Shown one piece after another: positions 1 to 12,478 of a DNA stretch of 64,000 nt. Origin of the DNA: Dirofilaria immitis (taxonomy: Eukaryota > Nematoda > Chromadorea > Rhabditida > Onchocercidae); contig JAKNDB010000087.1 in NCBI GenBank assembly GCA_024305405.1, positions 8,868,501-8,932,500 on the forward strand, in the 5' to 3' direction. Within the stretch, counting starts at the first letter, position 1; every line of letters starts with the position of its first letter. A program made the translations under genes and the position numbers. The notes beneath the pieces are model-generated. The model was not told the DNA's origin, did not search any database, and saw nothing but the letters and a program-made list of their open reading frames with translations.

Positions 1-138
1 TCTGAAACAGAAACTTTCTGAAGTTTTCCTTTTTCATTTTGGTTAAGAATCTTAGCGAACATGAAAAATTTATGATTGCTTTTCTATGACTGTAATAATC
101 GAAATTAAAATAATTATAAAAATAAAGTAAAAACAAAC

Positions 139-333
139 CGAAACGTTTTCGCCGTGCGCTATTACTCTTCCAAAGTACCGTAGGTGCAGAACCAAATGAA
201 CCGGTTGCAGTTGAAGTTGGTAACACTTGGCCAGGGTATGCATGATGAAAATGGAAATAATTGGTCATTTCCATATGACTTGAACTTGGCTTCACAAAAG
301 AGGCTCAAGACGTTTATCACGTTTTGTCCACAT
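139..333 (-). CDS. Candidate exon of an unidentified gene running off the left edge
   Basis: This small island is richer in G+C than its surroundings. Read on the minus strand from an ATG at 333 it encodes MWTKRDKRLEP, then a His/Ser/Thr/Pro/Gly-rich stretch with FHFHHAYPGQ, then a basic end SARRKRF followed by a GTTTGT donor-like site at 138. Ser/Thr/His-rich sequence ending in a basic cluster is typical of regions preceding a DNA-binding domain, so a transcription factor is possible, but the following exon lies outside the window and the family was not recognised. Going from MWTKRDKRLEP to the rest requires one extra T in the TTTT run (AAAA at 296-299 on the plus strand). As printed, the first frame stops at 292. 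Both other minus frames and one plus frame are also partly open, so the model is tentative. Confidence 0.4.
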
Positions 334-923
334 TATTTTACTATTGCTTAACACTAATGGATCGACAAATATTGTAAATCCAACAAAACAGATCGCCAGC
401 TTGTTAATATCGATGTTTTTTAAATTTTGAAATTTTCCAAAAGAGGAAATACTGTAATTAGCAGTTGCAGTAATAGCATTAATGTATGGAATTTTTGTTG
501 ACACATTTGATCGATATCGATTAATCGTTAAATTGAATTTTCTAATTTTGTATTGAAATAACTTTAGTTTAGTTTGATTATTGTCATCGAAAATATTGAA
601 TTGATACAGTAAATAGCCTGTAATATATTAAAATTAATGAATTAAGCAAATGTTACGCTAAAAAAAGGAAAAAATTTTTTAAAAATTACAAAAATTGAAA
701 AGAATGTAAAAATGAAAATAGCATTTTTAAGAAGAATTAAAATTATAATACATTCTTTTAAACATTTTTCTATTCAAATTTCTATATATTTGAATAGTAT
801 ATGATTGAAAATCAGAATTATTGCAATTGAAAATTTTAGGAAGGAAATTAAAATAAAAATTGAATTCGAATTAAAACGAAATAATTGGATAAGAGCATTG
901 TGTTAATATAAAACCTTCCTCAT

Positions 924-1112
924 TTATTCGTTTAAAAGATGAGGATAAAGTCTATTTTTGAATAAATTTTCGAAATGATAGCATGCGAAAGTAAAAGGAG
1001 CAATGTTTATAATTTCAATCATTAAGATCGAAGTAGCTTGATTATTTAAATTTATCAAATCGCTTTCGGTTTGATGATTAAAATTATAAACTTGATGTGG
1101 GGATTCGCTCAT
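924..1112 (-). CDS. Candidate first exon or small ORF, unidentified
   Basis: An open frame starts at ATG 1112, which lies 18 bases after a strong poly-T/AAG acceptor-like tract, as expected for a trans-spliced nematode 5' end. The first 30 residues (MSESPHQVYNFNHQTESD and following) are polar and look protein-like. The remainder becomes more hydrophobic and could be read-through into an intron. A GTTTAT donor-like site after codon 7 is an alternative end. It lies on the same strand and upstream of the candidate exon at 139-333, so it could belong to the same gene, but no splice path joining them was confirmed. Function unknown. Confidence 0.25.
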   Translation of the reverse strand: MSESPHQVYNFNHQTESDLINLNNQATSILMIEIINIAPFTFACYHFENLFKNRLYPHLLNE

Positions 1113-4100
1113 ATTTAAATTTCAATTTTTCTTAAAAAAAAATTAAATATTGTAGAAACCTTATTTTTTCATTTCATAGCTGCATAAGTTTTTTGTTCTC
1201 ATCTTACCAATATATATAAAGATTTCCTAACAAAAGTTAAGCTATTGGCCAAATATTTGGGAAATTGATAATGAAATAGATAAGATAAGAAATGAAATGA
1301 TTGAAAATAATGAGAGAGATGGCAACGCTCTGAAATTACAAATTTTGATTTAAAAAAATATTTGAGGGGAAAAAATAGATGGAATTAAAAATATGAAATT
1401 CAAAGATTATTTTGCAAATTTAAATATGAACTAGTATATATTGATTAAAATAAATAATTGGCAGCTTTCTTTACAAGATTATTTCTCAACAAAATCAAAC
1501 TTCATTGAAAAGTTTTGAAATATTCAATGTCGCATAAACAACAGCTTATTCATCATCAATATGACAGAGGGATATGTCTAACATTGTGAAATTCATTCAA
1601 TTATATTTTGCATAATAGAATTTTCAATATTGAAATGAGATGAATAAGAATTGAAAGAATGGAAGTTTTGAATTTGTTAAAAGTTTTAGAAAAATATAAA
1701 TAAAAGTGTCATAAGAAAATAGTTCGAAATATTTCAATTTTTCAGAATATTTCGATTATTGTTTAATTTAATTACTTAAATTATAAATATTTCTTTGAAA
1801 ATAAGAAATTGATATTACTATGATATTGCGGCAATTTAACAAAAAAAAATAAATATTTTTTCAACTTTGCTTTAACAATAAGAATTCAAAATATAATAAT
1901 TTTCATTTTTAGAATTATATATTCTTAACTTTAAATTGGCAATAATCGCATATTTATCACTTTCTAAAAATATATGTTAAATAATAGTAATTTAAAAAAA
2001 AAAAAATCGATTGTAAATCGATAATTTCTACTTCCTTTCAATGAAACATATTTGTGTTGGCAACGTGGTGTGATTGCTTGATAAATTTTTATTAAAAGAA
2101 AATCAACCTGAATGACATCCTAATTGTGATAGCAGTTAAAGAATATGACGGAGTATGTTTTCAACAGGAAATCGAAAACATGCATCATAAATGATTTAAA
2201 TTATTTATTTCGAAGCATTAAGGATGTAGAGAGAGGATAAATTAATTAAGCAAACAAATTAAATAGATTAATCGATCAAGAAAAATAATCAAATTTTCTT
2301 TAGTTTATCGAATAAATTAATCGTAATAAAACCTAACAATTGAATTGTTCATAATTTTAAATTATAAATAAACTTGGACAAAAGGCTAAAAATTAAAATC
2401 ATAAATAAAAATAAATGAAAAATCAAAAACTGCAAATAAATCTGATTAAACTCAAAATCATAAATAATAAATAATGAAAGTCAAAATCATAAATAATTCG
2501 GATAGAAAGAAGAAAGCTTTTTGATCCTGAATTATAATTATTATAACTACCATCATGATTGCAAGTAAATGCTATAATGATGATAATAATTATAACTAGT
2601 TGAAAGTAAAAATTATAAATAAGCAATATAATAATTATGGCCAAAAATATAACAATTATGTTATTAAAAATATCAAACACTGTTATCTATCATCATCATC
2701 AGATAAATTAATTCGATGATAATTGTAACAGATAAGATAAAGATAGAATCTTCAAAGTATAATAAATACTCTGCCGGAAAGTTAATAACAAAATATCTAT
2801 TTATAAAATAAGTTCTCACATAATTAATCTTATAACTTTAATAATACAAGTTAAATTTATTCCTATCGAAAAGTAATCGTAATTATTATAACTAAGGTAA
2901 TACAAGTGAGTTATAATTATTTTTTACAACTATATAAATGACATCGATTATTCGGCATCTAAAAATGTCATATTTAACCTTTTTTTCAACATTTTTCGAA
3001 AATGTGCTATAAATTCAATTAATTAGTCAATTCTTTTCATTTTTTACATAATTCTTTGATTATTGGATATATCACAAATTCTATTCATTTTCGATCTTTA
3101 TCACTTTCTACATCATTCAAGTTTTATGTTGTAATTATTGCAATAATCAATAATTATTTATCATTTTAAGTGACATTTTTCCTAATCGAGAATGCATAAC
3201 GATACGCAATAATTTTAAGCGAACAAATTTACATAAAAATAATATAATTTAAATAGCGAATTTTCATTTTATTTCTTTGTTTACTTAAAAATGGGCTATA
3301 ACAAAATCAAGTATTGGCCACGAAGTAATACAATTAACGCAATATGGCATAAAGTACAATCCATTTTCATTTCCTTAAAAGCTTTGCCACCATAACAAGG
3401 CTTAGTTTTGGTACTTAAAAAAGCCAAAACTCATCGTATGCTAAGAAAAAATATCTTAACGTCCAATTGAACTTCTATAAAAAATTAGGAAAAAGAGTGA
3501 AAAAAAGAAAAATGTTTGTAAATTTTCAATGATTTCATTTAAGCAAATTTATGAAAAATTTGACGATTAAATGGCATTTTCTCTATGCCTTAAATTATGA
3601 CCAAAATTCTTAGGCAAAAGAATCAATTTATAGAGGGAATGTAATTACTGCTACTTGCCTGATAATAGTGACAACAGTGATAAAATGATAATACTTTAAC
3701 TTATTGGATTTTACAATCCCTGATGAACAGTGTTTCACTAGTTCCATAGAAAAATAAAGTAATAACTTAATATCTTGCAGTATTTTTGTCATAGAAAGAT
3801 ATTTGACCTAAATGATAATAATAATTTACGAACGAAACATAGGACAAATTTTATTTAATTTGTTCCTACTAATATACAGATTTATTTGAAATTATTATTT
3901 TATCAATAAAAAAAACGAAAGAAAAAAGTGAAAAAATAGATAATAAAATTTACAAATTGTTTACAGTGAATTATACTTCACTAAAGCTTTTGAATAAATT
4001 AAATAGATAATGCAAGAATTTTTTTGTTTACATTAAAATTATAAGATAAACAAAAGGATGGAATTTTGTTTTTACTTGTATCTATGAATTCAAAAGTTAT

Positions 4101-6040
4101 AGCCAAAAATCTGTAGCACAAAATTCAAATAATCATAGAACTTAAATTATCAAAAACATAAAATTGAATTTTTCAAAATTTCTATTTGCATATTTTAAGT
4201 ACGAAGAGATAAAAAGCTTTAAAACTTCTTCGATATTATGAAGAATAAATGAAGTTTTATATTTGAAAGATTATTAAGCAATAATCGAACAGTTGTAAAG
4301 TAGATGGAACTTCTGATAAACATATCTTCAATTCCAAAACATACTTTTGTCTTAAGACATTAAAATATCAAGCCAAACTTTATAAGATTAAATTTTTATC
4401 AAATATGGAATAAGCAAAAACAAAATACTACTTCAACATTTTAGGAAAGACATTCTTTGAGTAAGTAAAAACATTTTAATCAACCTATATTGACCTCTCG
4501 ATAAAAATTATCTATCCATTGATTTGTTTAGTCGACTCACTTATTGAAGTTTTATTAATTATGCAATGCTACTACAATTTAACTAGTTCCAGAAATAAGT
4601 GAATACAATTTCATAATAATAATTGATCAGCTTAGATAATTAAGATAAGCAAAATGACCCATATTAAATTTGGTCTTGATTAACCTCTTGCTAAAAATGG
4701 TCACTGTATCGATCTGTTTGATCTATGCGTTAATGTGCTGTTTATTGAAGATAGATGATAATTAAATAAGGATACATCATTATTTAATAACATAATTATC
4801 TAACTATTGTTATTTAATCAAGAATATTTTTCTGAGAATTTCGGGTTGTTGTTGATTTGCTATTTTGTATCAAATCAATTTTTTGGAAAATATTGATAAT
4901 GAGTTCAATATATTTTGGGCAAAAGTTTTCATCCAAACTTCTCGAGAAAATCCTCGTCAAGTCGACTTTGTTATGTCTTGAGGAAAATTTTTTTGAAGTG
5001 CAAAATTTTGTAAAAAATGCAAAATTTTTTTTTCTGAAGTTATCTGGAACATGTTTTAATAAAGGAAAGAACAGGTGAATTGATCAATAAATGACAAATC
5101 GATTTAATAATTATCCAAATAACTGAAGCAATTTTTTAAAAATTATTAAAAATTTTTCGACTAATTATTTTTTCTTTCAAAGAAAGATTGTTGAAACATA
5201 AAAATAAACAAATTATTGTGCGAAAAGTTTTCGTATATTATCCACTTATATAATAAATATTTTAAATAGAATAGACAAATTAAAAGAAATATTTAACAAA
5301 CAAAAAATAAAATGGTAAAACAGAAAACTAGTTGAAAGATAGTGAAATAAAAAGAAATAAAAATTCAGGAGAAATCATCACAATAAATTGTAATTCATTT
5401 TTCCAGTAAAAATTTATGGTTAGTAGTTTAGGAAGCAATTTGAAAAAAAAAAGAAACGATGAGTTTCTTAGCAATGAAAATAGTTCTTGAAGAATTGAAG
5501 AACAGAGATAAAATGATGTGATGATTGTTGACAAGTTAGCCAATAAAAAAAAAAAAACTCAAGAGTAAAACTTGCTGATGCAAAACAGGAAAGGCAAGAA
5601 AATAACATAATAAAAATAGAAATTTTAAAATGGAAATTTTTATCCTTTCAGAATAAATCCTTTTAATCAGATAAAAATATTTGAAATATCTTCAGAAATA
5701 TTTATTATTTTCAAAATAAAACCAAAGAAGAAATTAATTATTCGATGAATTATACAATAATTCAAAATTAGCATAGCAAAGAAAATCGATCAAATGTTCA
5801 TTTGTTTACAGTTTATAATTATAATGCGTGAAATTTTCAAAAACAAAACAAAACAAGAAAAAACAAAAACAAAAAAAAATAAAACGATTGCCAAGAAGTT
5901 TAAAGATTGTAACGTTTGCATCTAATTGCAGTATGAAATTTTAAAATGGTTGCCAAAAAGTTTAACATTTAGAAAGAGGAAGAGGGAAAGGAAGAGAGGG
6001 AAGCAATAGAAATTTAAACGGAAAATATGCGATTGACGAT
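1113..6040. other. AT-rich stretch without a recognised gene
   Basis: Nothing coding was recognised between the candidate exons. The stretch is dominated by A/T runs and ATAATT/GATAAT-rich sequence, with simple clusters around 2540-2710 (repeated AATAATTATAAC and CATCATCATCA). It would fit a long intron of the putative left-edge gene or intergenic DNA. Confidence 0.4.
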
Positions 6041-6046
6041 GTTTAC

Positions 6047-6125
6047 TTGCCAAAGTTAGCAAAGATGGATTGAAATGATTTGGTGGAAAAATTGGTGAAA
6101 TGCAGCTGTTAAACTGAGATGGCAT
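6047..6125 (-). CDS. Candidate first coding exon, unidentified
   Basis: A start codon at 6125 follows a TTTGTTTAG acceptor-like sequence by only 8 bases, the spacing expected of a spliced-leader site. The exon reads MPSQFNSCISPIFPPNHF and a few further residues, then meets a GTAAAC donor at 6046-6045 in phase 1. The Pro/Ser/Phe-rich composition resembles the N-terminus of a regulatory protein. The frame stays open to 5922, but the sequence beyond the donor looks like low-complexity intron. It could be the 5' exon of the gene whose candidate exon lies at 139-333, since one possible phase there is compatible. No homology was recognised. Confidence 0.3.
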
Positions 6126-6943
6126 ATTTTATCCTAAACAAAATTAATGAACGGTTAATTGACGTAGACATCGGTTATTTTCACTCTTCCCATTTACATA
6201 TAATCTCTCATTTTCCATTATTATTAGATAGCATATATTAGTTTTATGGATTCATTTATTTAATCAAACTTTATAAAGCAGCAATGATATGATATTAATT
6301 TTAATCTTATCTTTAAAAAAGAAAAAAGAATGGATGTACGATTTGTTTTATTTATATTTTATAAAATAACAACGATGTGAATCATAAATCTTTGCTTTAA
6401 ATAAAAGTCATAAATATTTAATTTATTTAATCATTTTTATAAAATAGCAATGAGATATGCAACATAAATTTCGATCATATATTTAATATTATCTAATGTA
6501 TGAGCTATTTTTGATAAGTCTAATAAAAATTCTGCAATTGTTTATTATTAATTTAATTGAAAAACAACTTCATTTTTTAAGCAAAATTTATTGGAAGTTG
6601 CAAAACTTTCGACTAAAGATTTAGATAAAGAAAATGCTTTTCTTTTAATTTTAAATTTTGAACTTATCTGTAAATCGTTCAAAAATGATTCATGGTATTT
6701 TCCTAGTTATTTATAAGTATAAATAATGATGATATAAGATTAAAAATATGACTTCTTAAACTTTATTAGTTGACAATCATACTTCTTCGTTTACGGTTGG
6801 AGAAGCACATCGTAAATATTGAAGTTTAAAGGCTAAAGTCTCAATAAAAAAGTCGAGAATCGAAAGAAGGTTGAAGTTGTAGCAAGAGAAAATTCGGGAA
6901 TAGAATTTTTAGCTGTTATTGTTCATTATAAAAATAGAAACAA

Positions 6944-7111
6944 ATGAAGAAGCGATACTGTATAGTTATGGTAACAGAAGTGATACTGTATGATGGAGCC
7001 AGAGAACAACTGATGGATTTGGCGAGCATTGTGGAAAGCACCTGTAATTCAAATATGTGGTGTGAATGGAATAATAGAAGGTATATTGATTATTTTACTT
7101 CGAAGGATTGA
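6944..7111 (+). CDS. Small coding-like ORF, 55 codons, unidentified
   Basis: This open frame, MKKRYCIVMVTEVILYDGA at its start, has balanced amino-acid composition with Trp, Cys and acidic residues (for example MWCEWNNRRY). That is unusual in the surrounding AT-rich DNA, where chance frames encode mainly Ile, Lys, Asn and Phe. It ends at TGA 7109-7111. The antisense strand after a TTACAG acceptor-like site (about 7062) is also open and His-rich, so the coding strand is uncertain. An imperfect repeat of GATACTGTAT occurs at its 5' end. It may be an exon, a gene relic or chance. Confidence 0.18.
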   Translation: MKKRYCIVMVTEVILYDGAREQLMDLASIVESTCNSNMWCEWNNRRYIDYFTSKD

Positions 7112-7794
7112 GGAAGTACCGAAATGCAGTTATTGCAAGTTAACCATCCAGCATTATATCATATCTGATCAACTTTGATCTAGTCCTGCCGGTCCGCTTA
7201 TCATAAAGATAAAATTTCTGAGATAAGAACATGAGAATAGCAAAAGAAATAAGTTGAAAATATTATGCAAGTGGAAGTGATAAAACGATCAAAAATTTGC
7301 TAAATGTAGCAGCAAAAAAATTGAGAGACATTAATTTCGGGAAAAAATAAAATCGAAAGTTGAAGTTAGATTGAACAAAAAAGAAAGGTAAAAAAAGACA
7401 AAAGATAAGAAGAAGATCTCCTTTTTCTTATTTTACTTGTTCAGTTCACTTTTCGTCAATTTGAAACACAAAGTCACTTTTGAAATTGGCATATGTTTTC
7501 AAAATGGGAAATTATCTCAGCAATTTCGTCAATCCAACAAAAGATTAATAACAAATGTTCGCTCTTGAATAGCTTTTCTTTTGAATTCAAGAAGAAATAG
7601 CAAATCGCTCTTAAATATTTAGAAGTGAAAAGAAGGAAAGTTAAAGAAAGAAAAGATAAGGAATTGCCGGAAGGGGTCATCTTATATTTCACCTGCTGAT
7701 ATATAAATTATTGATATGTTTTATCCATCGTATAATCAACAAAAGAGTCGGCTTTCATTTTACCTACTTTATTTACAAAGTTTGCCAAATTATT

Positions 7795-8300
7795 AATTGA
7801 TAAACTCTCTTTTACGATTTGTTATCATTGTTGTGTACGAAATTTCATCATTAAAACGAGTTAATAATTGTTATAAGAAAAAGTTGTAGGTAAGTATAAT
7901 ATTACCTTAAATTAAACAATTTACGTTTAAAAGAAGGTAAATTAAAAAGAGATTATTTACGAGTTTGATAATCATTAATTATTAAGCTCTCTTTTATAAT
8001 TTATTATCGCTATTATATTCAAAATTTTATGGACATAAAAAATTTCAATAATTATCAAAACGAAATTATTAATTGTCATAATTTTACCTGAAATCAATAA
8101 TTTACTATTAGAAGAAGGTAAATTAATAGGATTGATAAGCAATGAGCTCTCTTTCACAATTTGTCATTATTATCGTACTCACAAATTTTATCAAGCATAA
8201 AGAATTATTTTGAAAAAATCATAGATAATCGTAGCATTACCTGAAATCAACAATTATTCTTTGAAAGAAGGTAATATTTATGAATTTGTCAATCATCTAG
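7795..8300. repeat. Diverged tandem repeat, about three units of 160-175 bp
   Basis: Three successive blocks start at about 7795, 7970 and 8130. Each contains, in order, a CTCTCTTTYAYRATTTRTTATC-like segment, a segment ending in an AAATTTYATC-like motif, an AATAATTATMA-like segment, and TTACCTKAAATYAA followed by TTTRAAAGAAGGTAAAT-like sequence (IUPAC summary by eye). Copies are clearly related but substituted and indel-laden. No open frame is shared. Confidence 0.6.
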
Positions 8301-9394
8301 CATTCAGAAATATTAGATGATATTCAAAAATATATGAAAATAAGGATAACGTCTATTATTTATAATTAATAACAAATTTGCATAAACTAGGCAGCGATCT
8401 ATTCAGACGAATTTGATTTAGTGAAATCGATATATCAATCAAAATAGCTTACTCAAATTTGTAATCTAATACTAAATCAATCAATGAATATGATAATTTA
8501 TGCGATCGTATTTCATTAATGATTAAGAAAATAATGTAACTGATAATAATAATAACCTAACTATTCATGGTAATTGGAATTAAAGTTGAATAAAATCTTT
8601 CAGAAAATTCTCGTAGAATTTTGGTTTATAATAGGAAGTCAAAAAAAAATGCTAAATGAATGTTAGAAGAAAATCAACTATGCTTCAATTTGCTCAGATT
8701 CTGATAGTCTAATTTTAAATTAACTTACGACAAATAAAATAGATGATGCTTTGAGAAAGTTGATGAATATGGAATCAAAAGAGATTAATAATAGAAAGAG
8801 GAGGATTGCAATCATTTAGGTACATTGGAAAAGGAAAAAAGTTAAAATTATTTTAAAATTTAAAATTGAAATTATCTAAAAGTTTGAAATTTAAAACTAT
8901 TCGGAAAGGGATGTTAAAAAAAAACTAAAATCAATAGAAAAATATAAAAAATTTTCTTAGATTAGAGCATAAATAGTAACTAAAATTGGAAACATAAAAT
9001 AGATAATTAAATGAAACAAAAAAGATTTAACGCACTCAATATGGCCATAAATAAAATGCTCTTAAAACGCAGAATACGGTAGTAAATGCAACATATTTTG
9101 ATGGATTATAGAATTCGGCAAAGTTTTTGCAAAAACCGATGTGAAAAGATTACATAATCTTATATATTTTAAAATAATGGGAAAGGTTCAGAATAAACCA
9201 TATGTCAATATTGATTTCTTAGTTTAATTAATTGAATAGTGGAGTTATTTCAAAAAAAAAAAAATATTACAAGCAAAAATAAATAATAGATGAAATAATA
9301 CGTTTATTAATAATAAAAATAGGTAAAAAGGTTTCTTAAAAATTTAAAAGAAAATCGTTTCTAAAAAATCCTTCGTCCAAACGTAATAAAAGAC

Positions 9395-9474
9395 AGTACT
9401 GATTGGTAATTCCGAAATTTACTGGCATTAGAATCTGAAAGTACTGATTGGTAATTCTGAAATTTACTAGCATT
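9395..9474. repeat. Two 35-bp direct repeats
   Basis: The unit begins AGTACTGATTGGTAATTC and occurs at 9395-9429 and 9440-9474 with two mismatches, giving a 45-bp period. It directly precedes a second tandem array with a different unit. Confidence 0.8.
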
Positions 9475-9498
9475 CGATGGAAAATTTACTGAATGATA

Positions 9499-9624
9499 GT
9501 AAATTGCAATAATTGCAGGTCTTTAAAAGGAAGTAAAAGAATAAATTGCAATAATTTCAGGTCACCAAGAGGGAAGTAAAAGAGTAAAGTGCTGTAATTA
9601 CAAGTCACTAAGAAAAAGTAAGGC
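9499..9624. repeat. Three tandem copies of a unit of about 42 bp
   Basis: Units start at 9499, 9541 and 9584 with the pattern TAAATTGCAATAATT, then CAGGTC, then GGAAGTAAAAGA. Copies 1 and 2 are close, copy 3 is more diverged. Confidence 0.7.
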
Positions 9625-10254
9625 AAAATATTAAAATATTAACAGCAATAAGCTTCAATTGAAAAATTTTATTTCTCAATACTTATGGCATAAAAAAATT
9701 ATTCAAAATTTCAAGCAAAAAAATTTTGTTGGTAGCATACTAGCTAAAATGCTTATTAAGTCTACTTAATTGATTATGATAAAAAGAAATCAATTAAGCT
9801 ATCATTTTATCGTCATTGTTATCGACGGTTAGGCAATAACTTAGATAAAATATAGACGCTAACGAATATAACTGTTTATATTCATAACCATAACCAAATC
9901 AGTAAGCAAAAGTAATGGTCAAAAACTGTAGAAGATGAAAATAAACTTGTTATGATATAAAGAGAAATTTCTAATCAAATATATAGGGTCAACTATTTAT
10001 GGGGTTATAAATATGCCTAACAATCTGATATTTTGTTTAGCTTGAAAAAAGAGCTGAACAAAAAAGAGTATAAAATTTTTAATTAATTCAATAAATAAGC
10101 GAATCATTTCTCCAAAACAGTAAGGTATTACTATAAATACTAATGAAAATGGCAAAAACAGATGAAAATCTAGCAGAATAGCAATAATTAATTATTATTA
10201 TTTATAAAGAAAGAAGAAAAGGAAACTATTTAATAGAAATTCTTGAAAATTAGA

Positions 10255-10470
10255 AATTAATAAATTTAATAATTATAAAAGGACAGAATTTCGTTATTTA
10301 AGAATTACAATGGAATAAAATTTAATTATTTAACAAATTACAAAAGGATGTAATTTAGTTATTTAAAAGTTGAAAAATAAAAGTTAATTATTCAAACAAA
10401 TAAGTTTGACTACTTCAAAGTTACAAAAGAATAAATTGGCTATTTGAAAAATATTTGAAAAATAGCCAAT
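10255..10470. repeat. Degenerate tandem repeat with a period of about 50 bp
   Basis: Successive segments of the form AATTACAAAAGGA...TTTAGTTATTTAAAAG recur about four to five times with strong divergence. Only the rhythm of TTATTTAA and ACAAAAGAATAAA-like segments is preserved. Confidence 0.4.
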
Positions 10471-12295
10471 TAGAAGACTAATTTTAATAGCATAAAACCA
10501 AACATTTTATTTTAATGTTATATTTTAAAAAATTAAGAATTATCAATTGATAAATAATATTAAAATTATGTAATCAATAAGATAAAATAATCGGTCATTT
10601 TATCAGACTGCCATGTTTTTTGCTGTGATATTAAACAGTATACAGATGGATTACGTATTAATTAAAATGGATGATAAAAATAAAAAGTTCAAAACGCTTT
10701 GTGATATTTTCAAAATATAAATTAACGCTAAACATTATAACATGGTTGTTAAAGAATTATGCCATCTTTGGATACTTGTATAATACTTTAGTTAATATAA
10801 TTCTCTAGGCACTACTGTGATTGATACAATTTTCTGGATAATACCGTAGTTGAGATAATTCTTTGGGTATACTGTATAGATGGTATATTTTTTTATACTA
10901 CTAAATATTAAAATGAATAATTCAACGAAAAACAACAAAATAAATTTAGAAAGCACTTAAAAATCATTTAGGAGAAAAAGGAGGATATTTATTACAAATG
11001 AAACGAAAAGTATTTTGACACAATGCCAAGCAGAAATGTTTTCATGATAATTGAAACAAGAACAAAAACTTGTCTTTCATTTGTTGACATGAAAAGAACA
11101 TGTTTGGTTATCAGCTAATGATAATTATTAAGTATGTTATATCATTTAACAATCTTTGGCTAAGTTTATATAAAAACAGGACAAAAAAGTCTGTAAGCTA
11201 TTTAGCTTTAAATGATAGTTTTTGTCATTGAGATGTTATGATAATTATTTGAAGTACTAAATTCATTCTTTCCTTTCTTCTATTGCTTATAACTTATTTC
11301 AATATTCATTACCTAAATGATCAATTATTATTTTATAGATTATCATAAATCATAAAGCTCCACATCAATCAAATAAATAATTTGTAAAAATTTACTTTTG
11401 TGTATCGATGGTTGATTTCGAAATAAATTTAAGTGATTTATATGTTTATTATCATTTCATTTCTTTTCAACCTATACTTATTACTGATAACTTCATAACA
11501 GATTTTTCCAATTATCAAAAGTTGATTTTGTTATTGATAATCTATACAAATTGAACTTAGCAAGTCATTGATTATATCTTTGTTTGGCCAAATATCATTG
11601 ATTGTTTTTTTAGCTAAATGATCATCTCAACTTGCTTTCCTCACATTCATTATTTCAACAAAATCTTTTGACGTCGAATCAATACTTCAGCTTATTATAA
11701 ATAATGCTTATAATAAAGTTAATGATTTGTTAACAACTTTTGATCCTTTAAATAAACGAATGATATTTGATATTTTATTATTGCATATTATGATGATGTA
11801 AAATGATACGTTAATTCATAGCTGAGCAAAAATTGAAAGTTTAAAAATTAAAATACCCATTTTCGTATAAAAACAAAACTTTTTAATTATTTGTTTATAT
11901 TTTGTGCTATATTTTTATGCTTTTAGAAAACAATCATTTAGTAATTTTAAATTCAAAAATCATTGAATTTAAAAAAGAAAAACATTTCAATTAACATATT
12001 GATAATATTGATATCGCATCGTACATATACATATATACTATGGAAATTGCATTTTGACATTACGAGCCTCAAATGCTTGCTGTCAAATAAATCGGTCGAC
12101 AAATGCTTAAATCGAGATTTCGAGATTACTAATAATAGATATTCCAAAAATATATTTAATCTCGAGGTATGGAACGCAAATGAGAATTAAATAAATGGCG
12201 AGATTTCGTATCTCTAAAAGTCAGAAAAGTTTTCACAATAATTATTGAAAAGAAAAAATTTATATCAAAGCATGAGATGGCGAGTTGATGTAGAG

Positions 12296-12478
12296 TTAAA
12301 ACTTTTTCTCACTGTTGTTATGAAGAGTGCTATTTTCTCTTTCTTTCTCTTCCTCTTTTCTCTCTTTAAATTGAAATAAAATTAAAAAGTTGAAAAAAGA
12401 GAAGAAAGAATGGGGAGAGAAAAGAAAGAAGGGGAATATCAAAATGAAGAGAAATTTCAATTTTTTGAAATTCTTCAA
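12296..12478. repeat. Polypyrimidine/polypurine tract
   Basis: A TTTCTCTTTCTTTCTCTTCC-rich block is followed by a GAAGAAAGAA/GGGGAGAGAA-rich block, forming a partial mirror or inverted structure. The open frame on the minus strand is explained by this low-complexity composition. Confidence 0.5.

Noticed and set aside
11953..12190. Overlapping frames on both strands
   Set aside because: Biased composition, no splice context and no recognisable motif.
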